Assembly: GCA_964529445.1 (NCBI GenBank)
Contig: CAZGWJ010000025.1
Location: 1-31,229 of the forward strand
Source of the DNA: CAZGWJ01 sp964529445
GTDB taxonomy: Bacteria > Oederibacteriota > Muellerivitia > Muellerivitales > Muellerivitaceae
DNA length: 31,229 nt
Reading direction: 5' to 3'
Below the pieces are notes generated by a model, which saw nothing but the letters and a program-made list of their open reading frames with translations, had not been told where the DNA came from and did no database searches. A program made the translations under genes and the position numbers. Numbering within the stretch: the first letter of the stretch is position 1; each line of letters begins with the position of its first letter. Positions 1-14,158 of this stretch are shown one piece after another.

Positions 1-34
1 GCGGCTTGTTCCTTACGAATTTTTCCTTCGACAT
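1..34 (-). CDS. tuf: Elongation factor Tu, first 11 codons only
   Basis: The window ends 11 codons into a gene that starts ATG at 34 and reads MSKEKFVRNKP. This matches the conserved EF-Tu N-terminus (MSKEKF-x-R-x-KP). An AGGAGG ribosome binding site lies six bases before the ATG. It begins 33 bases after the fusA stop, exactly where tuf sits in the classical str operon (rpsL-rpsG-fusA-tuf). EF-Tu is the GTPase that delivers aminoacyl-tRNA to the ribosome. The GTP-binding domain lies outside the window, so the call rests on the N-terminus and the context. Confidence 0.88.
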   Translation of the reverse strand, partial: MSKEKFVRNKP

Positions 35-67
35 CGCTCGCCTCCTGTTCGGTCGTTGCCCTGTCGC

Positions 68-2164
68 TTAACCCTTGGCCTTCGCCACGATCACTTCCTG
101 AACGTTGCGGGGCGCCTGCTCGTACTGCGCGAACTGCATGGTGTAGGTGGCGCGCCCCTGGGTCATGGACCGCAGGGACGTGGAATATCCGAACATCTCC
201 GAAAGGGGGACCTTGCACCGGATGGTCTGCATCTGTCCCCTCAACTGCATGCCTTCGATCTTCCCCCGCTTGGACTGCAGGTCGCCCATGACGGTGCCCA
301 TGAAATCTTCGGGCGTGACGACCTCGACGTCCATGACGGGTTCGAGCAGGACGGGATCGGCCTTCCTCATGGCTTCCTTGAACGCCATGGACGCTGCGAT
401 CTTGAAGGCCATTTCGGAGGAGTCGACATCATGGTAGGACCCGTCGGTCAGGGTGACCTTGAAATCCACCACGGGATACCCGGCCAACACGCCGGATTCC
501 TTGGCCTCCTCGGTGCCCTTCTGGACGGCCGGGATGTATTCCTTCGGCACAGTGCCGCCGACGATGGCGTTCACGAACTCGAAGCCCTTGCCGGGCTCTT
601 GGGGCTCCATGGTGATGAAAACGTGCCCGTACTGCCCACGACCACCAGTCTGACGGATGTACTTTCCTTCAGCCTCGACCTTCTTCCGGACGGTCTCACG
701 GTAGGCCACCTGGGGTTTGCCCACATTGGCCTGGACGTTGAACTCCCGCATCATGCGATCCACGATGATCTCGAGGTGCAGTTCTCCCATTCCCCCGATG
801 ATGGTCTGGTTTGTCTCCTCGTCGGTCTTGACGCGGAAAGAGGGGTCCTCCTCGGCTAGCTTCTGGAGCGCAATCCCCATCTTCTCCTGGTCGGCTTTGG
901 TCTTCGGTTCGATGGCCACGTGGATGACGGGATCCGGGAAGGTCATCTTCTCAAGGATGATGGGCTTGTCCTCCGAGCAGAGAGTATCCCCGGTGTAGAT
1001 GGCCTTGATACCCACCGTCGCAGCGATGTCCCCCGCAAAGACCTCTTTGATCTCCTCGCGCTTGTTGGCGTGCATCTGAAGGAGACGCCCGACGCGCTCC
1101 CGGGAGCTCTTGGTGGAATTCTCGATGTAGGATCCCGTTTCAAGCTTGCCGGAATAGACCCGGAAGTAGACGAGTTTGCCCACGTGGGGATCGGTTGCGA
1201 TCTTGAAGGCCAGGGCCGAGAAGGGAGCGTCATCGGAGGTGGCGCGCTCCTCCTCCTGGTTGGTCTCCGGGTTGATGCCCTTGACCGCAGGAATATCGAT
1301 CGGAGAGGGCAGGTAATACAGCACAGCGTCGAGAAGGGGCTGAATGCACTTGTTCTTGAAGGCCGTCCCGCACATGACCGGGAAGAACTTGTTCGCGATG
1401 GTACCCTTGCGGATGCAGGCGCGGATCTCGTCGACCGTCAGCGCCATGCCGTCGAGATACTTCTGCATACAGGCGTCGTCGAACTCGGCCACGGCTTCCT
1501 CAAGCTTCTTGTGGTATTCCTCGGCTTGGGCCCTCAGCTCCGCAGGAATGTCCCTCTCCTCGAACTTGGCCCCTAACGTCTCCTCAAGCCAGTGGAAGCT
1601 CTTCATTGTGACCAGGTCGATGATACCGTCGAACTTGTCCTCGGCCCCGATGGGAAGCACGATGGGATGGGCATTGGCGTTCAGACGCTTGTGCATGGAA
1701 TCAACAGCCGCGAAGAAGTCGGCACCAACACGGTCCATCTTGTTCACGAAGGCGATTCGAGGGACACCGTACTTGTCGGCCTGGCGCCACACGGTCTCGG
1801 ACTGCGGCTCGACGCCCTCGACCGCCCCGAAAACGCCAACAGCGCCGTCCAGAACGCGGAGGGAGCGTTCGACTTCGATGGTGAAATCCACATGGCCTGG
1901 GGTGTCGATGATGTTGATGCGATGTTTCGACTTGTCGGCCGGATGATCCCAGAAGCAGGTCGTGGCGGCCGAGGTGATGGTAATGCCACGCTCCTGTTCC
2001 TGAGCCATCCAGTCCATGGTGGCGGCGCCGTCATGAACCTCGCCGATCTTGTGGGTCCAACCCGTGTAATAGAGGATACGCTCGGTCAAGGTGGTCTTGC
2101 CAGCGTCGATGTGGGCCATGATCCCGATGTTGCGGGTCTTCTGGAGAGAAATCTGTCGTGGCAC
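68..2164 (-). CDS. fusA: Elongation factor G
   Basis: A 698-residue translational GTPase of normal EF-G length, which drives translocation of tRNA and mRNA on the ribosome and helps ribosome recycling. The G motifs are intact: AHIDAGKTT at 17-25, RGITI at 59-63, DTPGH at 87-91 and NKMD at 141-144. Domains II to V follow, including the conserved GGMGELHLEI stretch in domain III. The start is GTG (2164) with an AGGGAAAG site just upstream, 24 bases after the rpsG stop; the stop is TAA. It belongs to the str operon with rpsL and rpsG upstream and tuf downstream. The G1 and effector regions look like the ordinary housekeeping EF-G, not the GTPase-divergent paralogues. Confidence 0.98.
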   Translation of the reverse strand: MPRQISLQKTRNIGIMAHIDAGKTTLTERILYYTGWTHKIGEVHDGAATMDWMAQEQERGITITSAATTCFWDHPADKSKHRINIIDTPGHVDFTIEVERSLRVLDGAVGVFGAVEGVEPQSETVWRQADKYGVPRIAFVNKMDRVGADFFAAVDSMHKRLNANAHPIVLPIGAEDKFDGIIDLVTMKSFHWLEETLGAKFEERDIPAELRAQAEEYHKKLEEAVAEFDDACMQKYLDGMALTVDEIRACIRKGTIANKFFPVMCGTAFKNKCIQPLLDAVLYYLPSPIDIPAVKGINPETNQEEERATSDDAPFSALAFKIATDPHVGKLVYFRVYSGKLETGSYIENSTKSSRERVGRLLQMHANKREEIKEVFAGDIAATVGIKAIYTGDTLCSEDKPIILEKMTFPDPVIHVAIEPKTKADQEKMGIALQKLAEEDPSFRVKTDEETNQTIIGGMGELHLEIIVDRMMREFNVQANVGKPQVAYRETVRKKVEAEGKYIRQTGGRGQYGHVFITMEPQEPGKGFEFVNAIVGGTVPKEYIPAVQKGTEEAKESGVLAGYPVVDFKVTLTDGSYHDVDSSEMAFKIAASMAFKEAMRKADPVLLEPVMDVEVVTPEDFMGTVMGDLQSKRGKIEGMQLRGQMQTIRCKVPLSEMFGYSTSLRSMTQGRATYTMQFAQYEQAPRNVQEVIVAKAKG

Positions 2165-2188
2165 GGTTCTTTCCCTGTCCTGTCTTGT

Positions 2189-2659
2189 TTACCAGCGGTA
2201 ATGGGCGAAGGCCTTGTTGGCCTCGGCCATCTTGTGCGTGTCTTCCTTTTTCTTGATGGCCGTCCCCTGGTTCTTGGAGGCGTCCAACAGTTCCGTGGCC
2301 AGTTTCTCGGCCATGGTCTTTTCCTTGCGGGCGCGGGCCGCATCAATGAGCCAACGGATGGCGAGGGACTGTCCACGATGGGGATTGATCTCCACCGGAA
2401 CCTGATACGTTGCGCCGCCGACACGCCGAGATTTCACCTCGAGCATGGGTCTCACGTTGTCCACTGCGCTCTTGAAGACGTTCAAAGCACCCTCGCCGTG
2501 TTTCTTGCCGAGGATATCCATGGCGCCATAGAAGGCCTCGGAAGTGCTGGTCTTTTTCCCGTCATACATCATGCAGTTGATGAACTTGGCCACCAGCTTG
2601 TTGGCATACCGGGGATCACCTTGGATGTCGCGGGGTCTCAGGAATTTTTTACGGGGCAT
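2189..2659 (-). CDS. rpsG: Small ribosomal subunit protein S7
   Basis: A 156-residue S7, the primary binder that nucleates assembly of the 30S head on 16S rRNA. It begins MPRKKFLRPR and contains the typical RRVGGATYQVPVEI and HRGQSLAIRW segments, ending HYRW. The ATG start has a GAGGAG site eight bases upstream. The gene lies 14 bases after rpsL and 24 bases before fusA, so it is inside the str operon. In enteric bacteria S7 represses its own operon at the S12-S7 junction. Here that gap is only 14 bases, too short for the enteric-type target, so any S7 or S12 control more likely uses the long leader before rpsL. Confidence 0.98.
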   Translation of the reverse strand: MPRKKFLRPRDIQGDPRYANKLVAKFINCMMYDGKKTSTSEAFYGAMDILGKKHGEGALNVFKSAVDNVRPMLEVKSRRVGGATYQVPVEINPHRGQSLAIRWLIDAARARKEKTMAEKLATELLDASKNQGTAIKKKEDTHKMAEANKAFAHYRW

Positions 2660-2673
2660 CGGTCAGGCTCCTC

Positions 2674-3060
2674 TTACTTTTTCGCAGCGGCTTTAGGGCG
2701 TTTCATACCGTACTTCGAGCGACCCTGCTTGCGATCCGCAACGCCTGCCGCGTCCAAGGCGCCGCGGATGATGTGGTAACGCACACCGGGCAGGTCCTTC
2801 ACGCGGCCACCACGGATGAGAACGATCGAATGTTCCTGGAGGTTGTGGCCGACACCCGGAATGTAGCAGGTGACTTCCATTCCGTTCACGAGACGCACGC
2901 GGGCAATCTTTCGAATGGCCGAATTCGGCTTCTTGGGCGTCATCGTGGCCACCTTGACGCAGACACCGCGCTTCTGCGGACTGCGCTTCAAGGCCGGGGA
3001 CTTGGACTTATGACGACCCTTCTCCCGCCCCTGGCGGACCAGCTGACTCAACGTTGGCAA
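2674..3060 (-). CDS. rpsL: Small ribosomal subunit protein S12
   Basis: S12 of the 30S decoding centre. The open frame extends to 3087, but I place the start at TTG 3060. This gives a 128-residue protein beginning MPTLSQLVRQ, matching family N-termini, with GGAGG six bases upstream. The decoding loops are wild type: TPKKPNS (Lys43 and Lys44 in this numbering) and GGRVKDLPG (Lys88, and Asp89, the residue modified by RimO in many bacteria). The sequence therefore predicts streptomycin sensitivity. The C-terminus is a short Lys/Ala tail. The TTG start lies inside the 10-base string GTCCTTTGCC, which also occurs in the upstream terminator hairpin; see the leader entry. Confidence 0.97.
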   Translation of the reverse strand: MPTLSQLVRQGREKGRHKSKSPALKRSPQKRGVCVKVATMTPKKPNSAIRKIARVRLVNGMEVTCYIPGVGHNLQEHSIVLIRGGRVKDLPGVRYHIIRGALDAAGVADRKQGRSKYGMKRPKAAAKK

Positions 3061-3314
3061 AGGACGCCTCCACAGGATTGAACTCAAAATCGCGTCACCA
3101 TCGAATGCCCGACAGCCTGAATCGACCGAAAAACCCTTAGAAAAACAAAAAAGGCAAAGGACCGTTCAGCGCCTTTGCCCATAGCTCACCTAAACATGGA
3201 ACCCGCAGGACCCGCTTCGGTCCGGAGAGTGTAACGTTTCGGCAAAGCCCTCCTTGAGCTCACCAATTGAGGGTGTAAACCCTTCAAAAGGAGGTGGTTT
3301 TGCGCATCACGGCC
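3056..3314 (-). promoter_or_regulatory. Structured rpsL leader with possible terminator/antiterminator/start-site switch
   Basis: The 316 bases between the rpoC stop and the rpsL TTG contain no convincing gene but much structure in minus-strand RNA. In order: CACCTCCTTT at 3296-3287, identical to the 16S 3' tail (anti-Shine-Dalgarno); a GGGT-TTAC-ACCC hairpin; AAGGAGGG at 3255-3248, complementary to the first segment; CTTTGCC at 3247-3241; a GGACC/GGTCC hairpin at 3223-3208; the terminator 3179-3141; and CCTTTGCC at 3063-3056 covering the rpsL start codon. The terminator 5' arm GGCAAAGG can pair with any of the three CTTTGCC copies, so the folds are mutually exclusive. The base pairing is read directly; a regulatory role is inferred. 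Confidence 0.5.
3141..3179 (-). terminator. Intrinsic terminator or attenuator before rpsL
   Basis: On the minus strand an 8-bp perfect stem GGCAAAGG/CCTTTGCC (3179-3172 with 3160-3153) encloses an 11-base loop and is followed by TTTTTTGTTTTT. This is a textbook Rho-independent terminator. It sits about 200 bases after the rpoC stop and about 80 bases before the rpsL start. It could separate rpoBC from the str genes or, more likely given the upstream competing segment, attenuate the rpsL transcript. Confidence 0.8.
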
Positions 3315-3335
3315 AAAAAGCCCCCAAACACGGGC
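3315..3335 (-). terminator. Weak terminator-like hairpin after rpoC
   Basis: On the minus strand GCCC (3335-3332) can pair with GGGC (3323-3320), followed by TTTTT, 42 bases after the rpoC stop. The stem is only four to five pairs, so it would be a leaky rpoBC terminator at best. It also lies directly after the proposed -10 of the rpsL promoter, which weakens one of the two readings. Confidence 0.35.
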
Positions 3336-3339
3336 GCGT

Positions 3340-3369
3340 AGCGTAACAAAATCCTGACAATCGGGTCAA
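3340..3369 (-). promoter_or_regulatory. Candidate promoter for the str operon
   Basis: On the minus strand TTGACC (3369-3364), an 18-base spacer and TACGCT (3345-3340) make a sigma70-like promoter just after the rpoC stop. The -35 box is 5/6 to consensus; the -10 box keeps only the three most important positions. If used, it gives an rpsL leader of about 270 bases. Transcription may instead continue from rpoBC. Confidence 0.35.
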
Positions 3370-3376
3370 GGTTTTT

Positions 3377-11286
<7,910 letters not shown>

Positions 11287-11327
11287 AGAGCATCCTCCGA
11301 GGGTTTCGGTTGGAGTAGCCGTGGGTC

Positions 11328-11350
11328 TTGAGAAGAGGGATTTTTCTCAA
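11328..11350 (-). other. Second hairpin in the rpoB leader, competing with the terminator
   Basis: On the minus strand TTGAGAA (11350-11344) and TTCTCAA (11334-11328) form a perfect 7-bp inverted repeat with a 9-base loop. It overlaps the terminator's T-run. Its GAGAA arm can also pair with the TTCTC of the terminator's 3' arm, so the two hairpins could exclude each other. Confidence 0.5.
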
Positions 11351-11382
11351 AACAAAAACGAGAAGACGAATCGTCTTCCCGT
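11349..11382 (-). terminator. Intrinsic terminator/attenuator in the rpoB leader
   Basis: On the minus strand two 12-base arms (11382-11371 and 11369-11358) form a stem with one G-U pair and a tiny loop, followed by TTTTTGTTTT. It lies downstream of both candidate rpoB promoters and about 70 bases before the rpoB GTG, so it would act on rpoB transcripts as well as on read-through from prmC. Confidence 0.75.
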
Positions 11383-11400
11383 TCGGGGCAAAGAAGGAGG

Positions 11401-11430
11401 AGTTTAGTGGATGATTAAGCAATCTGTCAA
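11401..11430 (-). promoter_or_regulatory. rpoB: Candidate rpoB promoter P2
   Basis: On the minus strand a perfect -35 TTGACA (11430-11425), an 18-base spacer and TAAACT (11406-11401). The expected start is near 11394, only about 12 bases before the terminator stem. The flanking DNA is much more AT-rich than the genes around it. The -10 matches the one proposed for rpmE. Confidence 0.65.
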
Positions 11431-11448
11431 TGACTATTTGCTATTTTT

Positions 11449-11478
11449 ATTATATTTGACAACGGTCTTCATACTCAA
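11449..11478 (-). promoter_or_regulatory. rpoB: Candidate rpoB promoter P1
   Basis: On the minus strand TTGAGT (11478-11473), an 18-base spacer and a perfect -10 TATAAT (11454-11449). It begins about 20 bases after the prmC stop. Transcripts from P1 would carry TCCTCC near 11401-11396, able to pair with the rpoB ribosome binding site GGAGGA; P2 transcripts would mostly lack it. Confidence 0.55.
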
Positions 11479-11498
11479 CTAATGCCTTACGGGATGGA

Positions 11499-12368
11499 TC
11501 AAGCAATCCCGTTCGACAGAATCAAGATTCTTGGCAATCCTTGGAGATCCAACATCGACCTTGAATTGAAGCCGAATTTCTTGAAAATCGACTCTATCTT
11601 GTCGGAATACTTGTCGTTCATTTCGATAATGGCTATACCCGAATCCGCCAAGTGAGCCGCCAGGCCGGATGCGATGGCTTCGTAGGCTTCCATGCCCGTC
11701 GCTCCCCCGAAAAGGGCCTGTTCCGGTTCCCTGAGAATCTCCGGATCCAGGGAACCCCTCTCGTCCGGATGAACATAGGGCGGATTGCTCAGGATGATCG
11801 TAAATCGCCCGGGATCCCCCGTCCTCACCGCATCGAACCAACAACCCTGCCGGAACTCGACGGAGACGCCCAGTTGTTCGGCATTGCGTCGCGCCACCGC
11901 CAATGCCTCCGGAGAGGATTCCACGGCCCATACGCGGCAAGGGATCGAGCGTGCGATCGAAAGAGCGATACACCCGCTCCCGGTACCCAGGTCGAGAACG
12001 GTCCTCTGCTCCTCGGGTAGATCCGCCAAAAGACCCAGGGCGACTTCAACCAGTTGCTCGGTTTCAGGCCGGGGAATGAGCACATCGGGCGTGACCTCGA
12101 ACCGATGGCCGAAGAATTCCTTCCACCCAAGCAGATGGGCCACGGGAACCCTCTCGGAACGCTTCCGAATGAGATCCCGAAGGCGCTCCAATTCCGACGG
12201 ATCCAGCGGCCGATCATGCTGAAGATAGACCCCCATCCGGTCGGTCCCGATGACGTGTGACACCAGAAGTTCGGCGTCCAACCGTCCGCTCTCCACACCC
12301 CTTTCCTTCAGCCAACCGGCCGCCCATTGGACCACGCGGACCGGAGTCCAGTTCTCTTCAACCCTCAT
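11499..12368 (-). CDS. prmC: Peptide chain release factor N5-glutamine methyltransferase
   Basis: A 289-residue PrmC (HemK) that uses S-adenosylmethionine to methylate the Gln of the GGQ motif of release factors. The N-terminal helical domain is followed by the SAM-binding DLGTGSG at 126-132 and the substrate-glutamine motif NPPY at 195-198. Both are diagnostic, and the length is normal. The start ATG overlaps the prfA stop by four bases (ATGA), so enzyme and substrate are translationally coupled, a common arrangement. A 212-base regulatory region then precedes rpoB. Confidence 0.97.
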   Translation of the reverse strand: MRVEENWTPVRVVQWAAGWLKERGVESGRLDAELLVSHVIGTDRMGVYLQHDRPLDPSELERLRDLIRKRSERVPVAHLLGWKEFFGHRFEVTPDVLIPRPETEQLVEVALGLLADLPEEQRTVLDLGTGSGCIALSIARSIPCRVWAVESSPEALAVARRNAEQLGVSVEFRQGCWFDAVRTGDPGRFTIILSNPPYVHPDERGSLDPEILREPEQALFGGATGMEAYEAIASGLAAHLADSGIAIIEMNDKYSDKIESIFKKFGFNSRSMLDLQGLPRILILSNGIA

Positions 12369-13429
12369 GCCTCGTCCTCGCCGAGAAGCTCCGTCTGGCG
12401 CGCAAGCGCGAGGGCTTCCATGAACTCCTCGAGTTCCCCGGCCAAAATCTTGTCCAACTGGTGGAGGGTCAATCCGATCCGATGATCGGTCACGCGGTTC
12501 TGCGGGAAATTATAGGTGCGGATCTTCTCGCTCCTATCGCCACTCCCCACCTGGCTCTTCCGGTCGGAAGCCGTCCTCGCGCGAGCTTCGCTTTCCGCCC
12601 TCTCCCGGAGTCGAGCTAATAGTACCTTCATGGCCTTCATGCGATTCTTCAATTGGGATCGTTCATCCTGGCATTGGACGACGATCCCGGTCGGAATGTG
12701 TGTGATTCGAATGGCGGAATACGTGGTATTGACGCTCTGTCCACCGGCACCGGAAGAGCAGAACGTATCGATGCGAAGATCCTTCTCATCCACTTTCATC
12801 TCGAACTCATCGGCTTCGGGAAGCACCGCCACCGTGGCAGCGCTGGTATGGATGCGCCCAGAGGATTCCGTCCGTGGCACCCGCTGAACCCGGTGAGTCC
12901 CGCTCTCGAAACGGAAACGGCCGAAAGCCCCAACGCCATTGACAGCCAGGATGATTTCCTTGAACCCGCCCAATTCGGTGGGATTGGAATCCAGCATCTC
13001 CGTCCTGAACCCGGACTTCTCCGCGTAGCGGACATACATGCGGAGGAGGTCCCCCGCGAACAAGGCGGCTTCCTCCCCGCCCGTACCGGCACGGATCTCC
13101 AGGATGGCATTGCGATCTCCCTCCGGGTCCTTGGGCAGGAGCATGACGCGCAATTGCTTCTCGAGGATTGCGATCCGGTCCTTGAGCGTGGGCAGTTCCT
13201 CAACCGCCAGGGCCTTCATTCCCGGGTCGGAACCCGCCAAGTAACCTTCCACATCCGCCAGGGCCTTCTGGACCTCGCGGTATTCGCGGATGCGTTCCAC
13301 CAGGGGCTCCAGTTCGGCGCGCTCGATGGCCGCCTTCTGGAGGTCAGCGGGCGCCGCGAAGGAGGAAGGGGTCGCAAGCCGCTCGGAGAGTTCGTCGAAA
13401 CGCTTGAGATAGGGATCGAGATTCTTCAT
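12365..13429 (-). CDS. prfA: Peptide chain release factor 1
   Basis: A class I release factor that reads UAA and UAG. I choose ATG 13429 (354 residues, MKNLDPYLKR), which has GAGG six bases upstream, over the in-frame TTG at 13441. The stop-codon recognition motif is PRT at 185-187 (PxT class, so RF1 and not RF2). The catalytic GGQ is at 229-231 in SSGAGGQSVN. There is no programmed frameshift, as expected for RF1. It is coupled to prmC, its modifying enzyme, by an ATGA overlap. The 185-base upstream region holds the rpmE terminator and a small repeat cluster. Confidence 0.98.
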   Translation of the reverse strand: MKNLDPYLKRFDELSERLATPSSFAAPADLQKAAIERAELEPLVERIREYREVQKALADVEGYLAGSDPGMKALAVEELPTLKDRIAILEKQLRVMLLPKDPEGDRNAILEIRAGTGGEEAALFAGDLLRMYVRYAEKSGFRTEMLDSNPTELGGFKEIILAVNGVGAFGRFRFESGTHRVQRVPRTESSGRIHTSAATVAVLPEADEFEMKVDEKDLRIDTFCSSGAGGQSVNTTYSAIRITHIPTGIVVQCQDERSQLKNRMKAMKVLLARLRERAESEARARTASDRKSQVGSGDRSEKIRTYNFPQNRVTDHRIGLTLHQLDKILAGELEEFMEALALARQTELLGEDEA

Positions 13430-13463
13430 TTGAAACCTCAAAACAACACAACTAGTGATTATC

Positions 13464-13532
13464 GCGAAGGCGCGAAGTAAGCGAAGCTTATTGAAGGGTG
13501 ATGATCCATCTCCGCAAATTTAACGACTTCGC
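13464..13532 (-). repeat. CTTCGC repeat cluster in the prfA leader
   Basis: In minus-strand RNA one AAGCGAAG near 13534-13527 is followed by three copies of CTTCGC at 13486-13481, 13477-13472 and 13469-13464. Any of the three can pair with the upstream segment; the first extends to 8 bp. A TAAGC-TTC-GCTTA hairpin and a CGCG-CCTT-CGCG hairpin compete. I see no clear promoter between the rpmE terminator and prfA. Confidence 0.4.
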
Positions 13533-13561
13533 TTTATGCCGTGTTCGTCGCGATTGCCAGG

Positions 13562-13604
13562 AAACAAAAAAGAGCCCACCGATCCGGACAGGACCCATGG
13601 GCTC
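13562..13604 (-). terminator. Intrinsic terminator after rpmE
   Basis: On the minus strand GAGCCCA (13604-13598) pairs with TGGGCTC (13578-13572), followed by TTTTTTGTTT. It begins 11 bases after the rpmE TAG, a standard position. It implies that prfA-prmC needs its own promoter or read-through. Confidence 0.85.
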
Positions 13605-13614
13605 TCGAAAAACG

Positions 13615-13965
13615 CTAGTTGGAGGCGGGCGTCTCGGTGGTGGGGGCTTCCTGTTCCTTCTTGGGGGCTCGAGCGGCAAGTTTGGCCTTACGAGCGGCCT
13701 TTTTGGCGGCTTCGGTCACGGCCTTTGCCTCTTCGCGGGCCTTGACCTCGGCCTGGGCGGTCGCGGCCGTAGCAGCCTTCTTTTGGAACTTCTCGACCCG
13801 TCCGGCCATGTCCAGCAATTTCACCTTGCCGGTGAAGAAGGGATGACAGGCGGAGCAGATCTCGACCGTGAAACTCTCGCCTTTCGTGGAGGCCGTCTCG
13901 ATCACGTTTCCGCATGCGCATGTGATGCGGGTCTTGGTGTATTTGGGATGGATTCCGGCTTTCAT
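13615..13965 (-). CDS. rpmE: Large ribosomal subunit protein L31 with long Ala/Lys-rich tail
   Basis: L31 of the 50S central protuberance, which helps bridge the two subunits. The start is ATG 13965 (MKAGIHPKYT), giving 116 residues; a longer open frame to 14016 lacks L31 similarity. The zinc ribbon is complete: Cys16, Cys18, Cys37 and Cys40 (C+ type). The usual L31 ends near residue 65-75. Here residues about 62-116 form an Ala/Lys/Glu-rich low-complexity tail, rich in AAKKAARKAK-like pieces. It is a single-gene unit with its own promoter and terminator. The rho-rpmE-prfA neighbourhood is common in several phyla. Confidence 0.94.
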   Translation of the reverse strand: MKAGIHPKYTKTRITCACGNVIETASTKGESFTVEICSACHPFFTGKVKLLDMAGRVEKFQKKAATAATAQAEVKAREEAKAVTEAAKKAARKAKLAARAPKKEQEAPTTETPASN

Positions 13966-13993
13966 GGCTTTACATTCCTCTCTTGATGAACCT

Positions 13994-14011
13994 GGACCTG
14001 ATTGGGGGTCC
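13994..14011 (-). promoter_or_regulatory. rpmE: Hairpin in the rpmE 5' leader
   Basis: On the minus strand GGACC (14011-14007) pairs with GGTCC (13998-13994) around an 8-base loop, 28 bases before the rpmE ATG and just after the expected transcription start. The rpsL leader carries a similar hairpin (CCGGACC then GGTCC, 3225-3208). L31 genes in other phyla are known to have autoregulatory leaders, so this is a plausible L31 target, but unproven. Confidence 0.4.
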
Positions 14012-14025
14012 GGCACAGGGGTGAT

Positions 14026-14053
14026 AGTTTATGGAAATAGGGACAAAAATCAA
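14026..14053 (-). promoter_or_regulatory. rpmE: Candidate rpmE promoter
   Basis: On the minus strand TTGATT (14053-14048), a 16-base spacer and TAAACT (14031-14026), in an AT-rich patch of an otherwise GC-rich region. The expected start near 14018 gives a leader of about 53 bases. The rest of the 193-base gap before rpmE has only a weak CCCC/GGGG hairpin near 14080 and two copies of GAAGGGTTG. Confidence 0.55.
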
Positions 14054-14158
14054 CAAATACAGCCTTCCAACCCTTCACCACCCCATTTATTCGGGGTTTT
14101 CAACCCTTCCCGGTAGAGCCTTTCACCTTGTATTCGACTTGAAACTTCTCGTATGTCG

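Noticed and set aside
1592..2779. 395-codon open frame on the plus strand across fusA and rpsG
   Set aside because: It lies opposite two certain genes; long antisense frames are expected in GC-rich coding DNA. The protein has no recognisable motif.
3257..3299. 13-codon plus-strand ORF region beginning TTG near 3299 after AAAGGAGGTG
   Set aside because: The strong Shine-Dalgarno is better explained as the reverse side of the leader's anti-SD-like segment; the peptide is tiny and nothing else reads on the plus strand.
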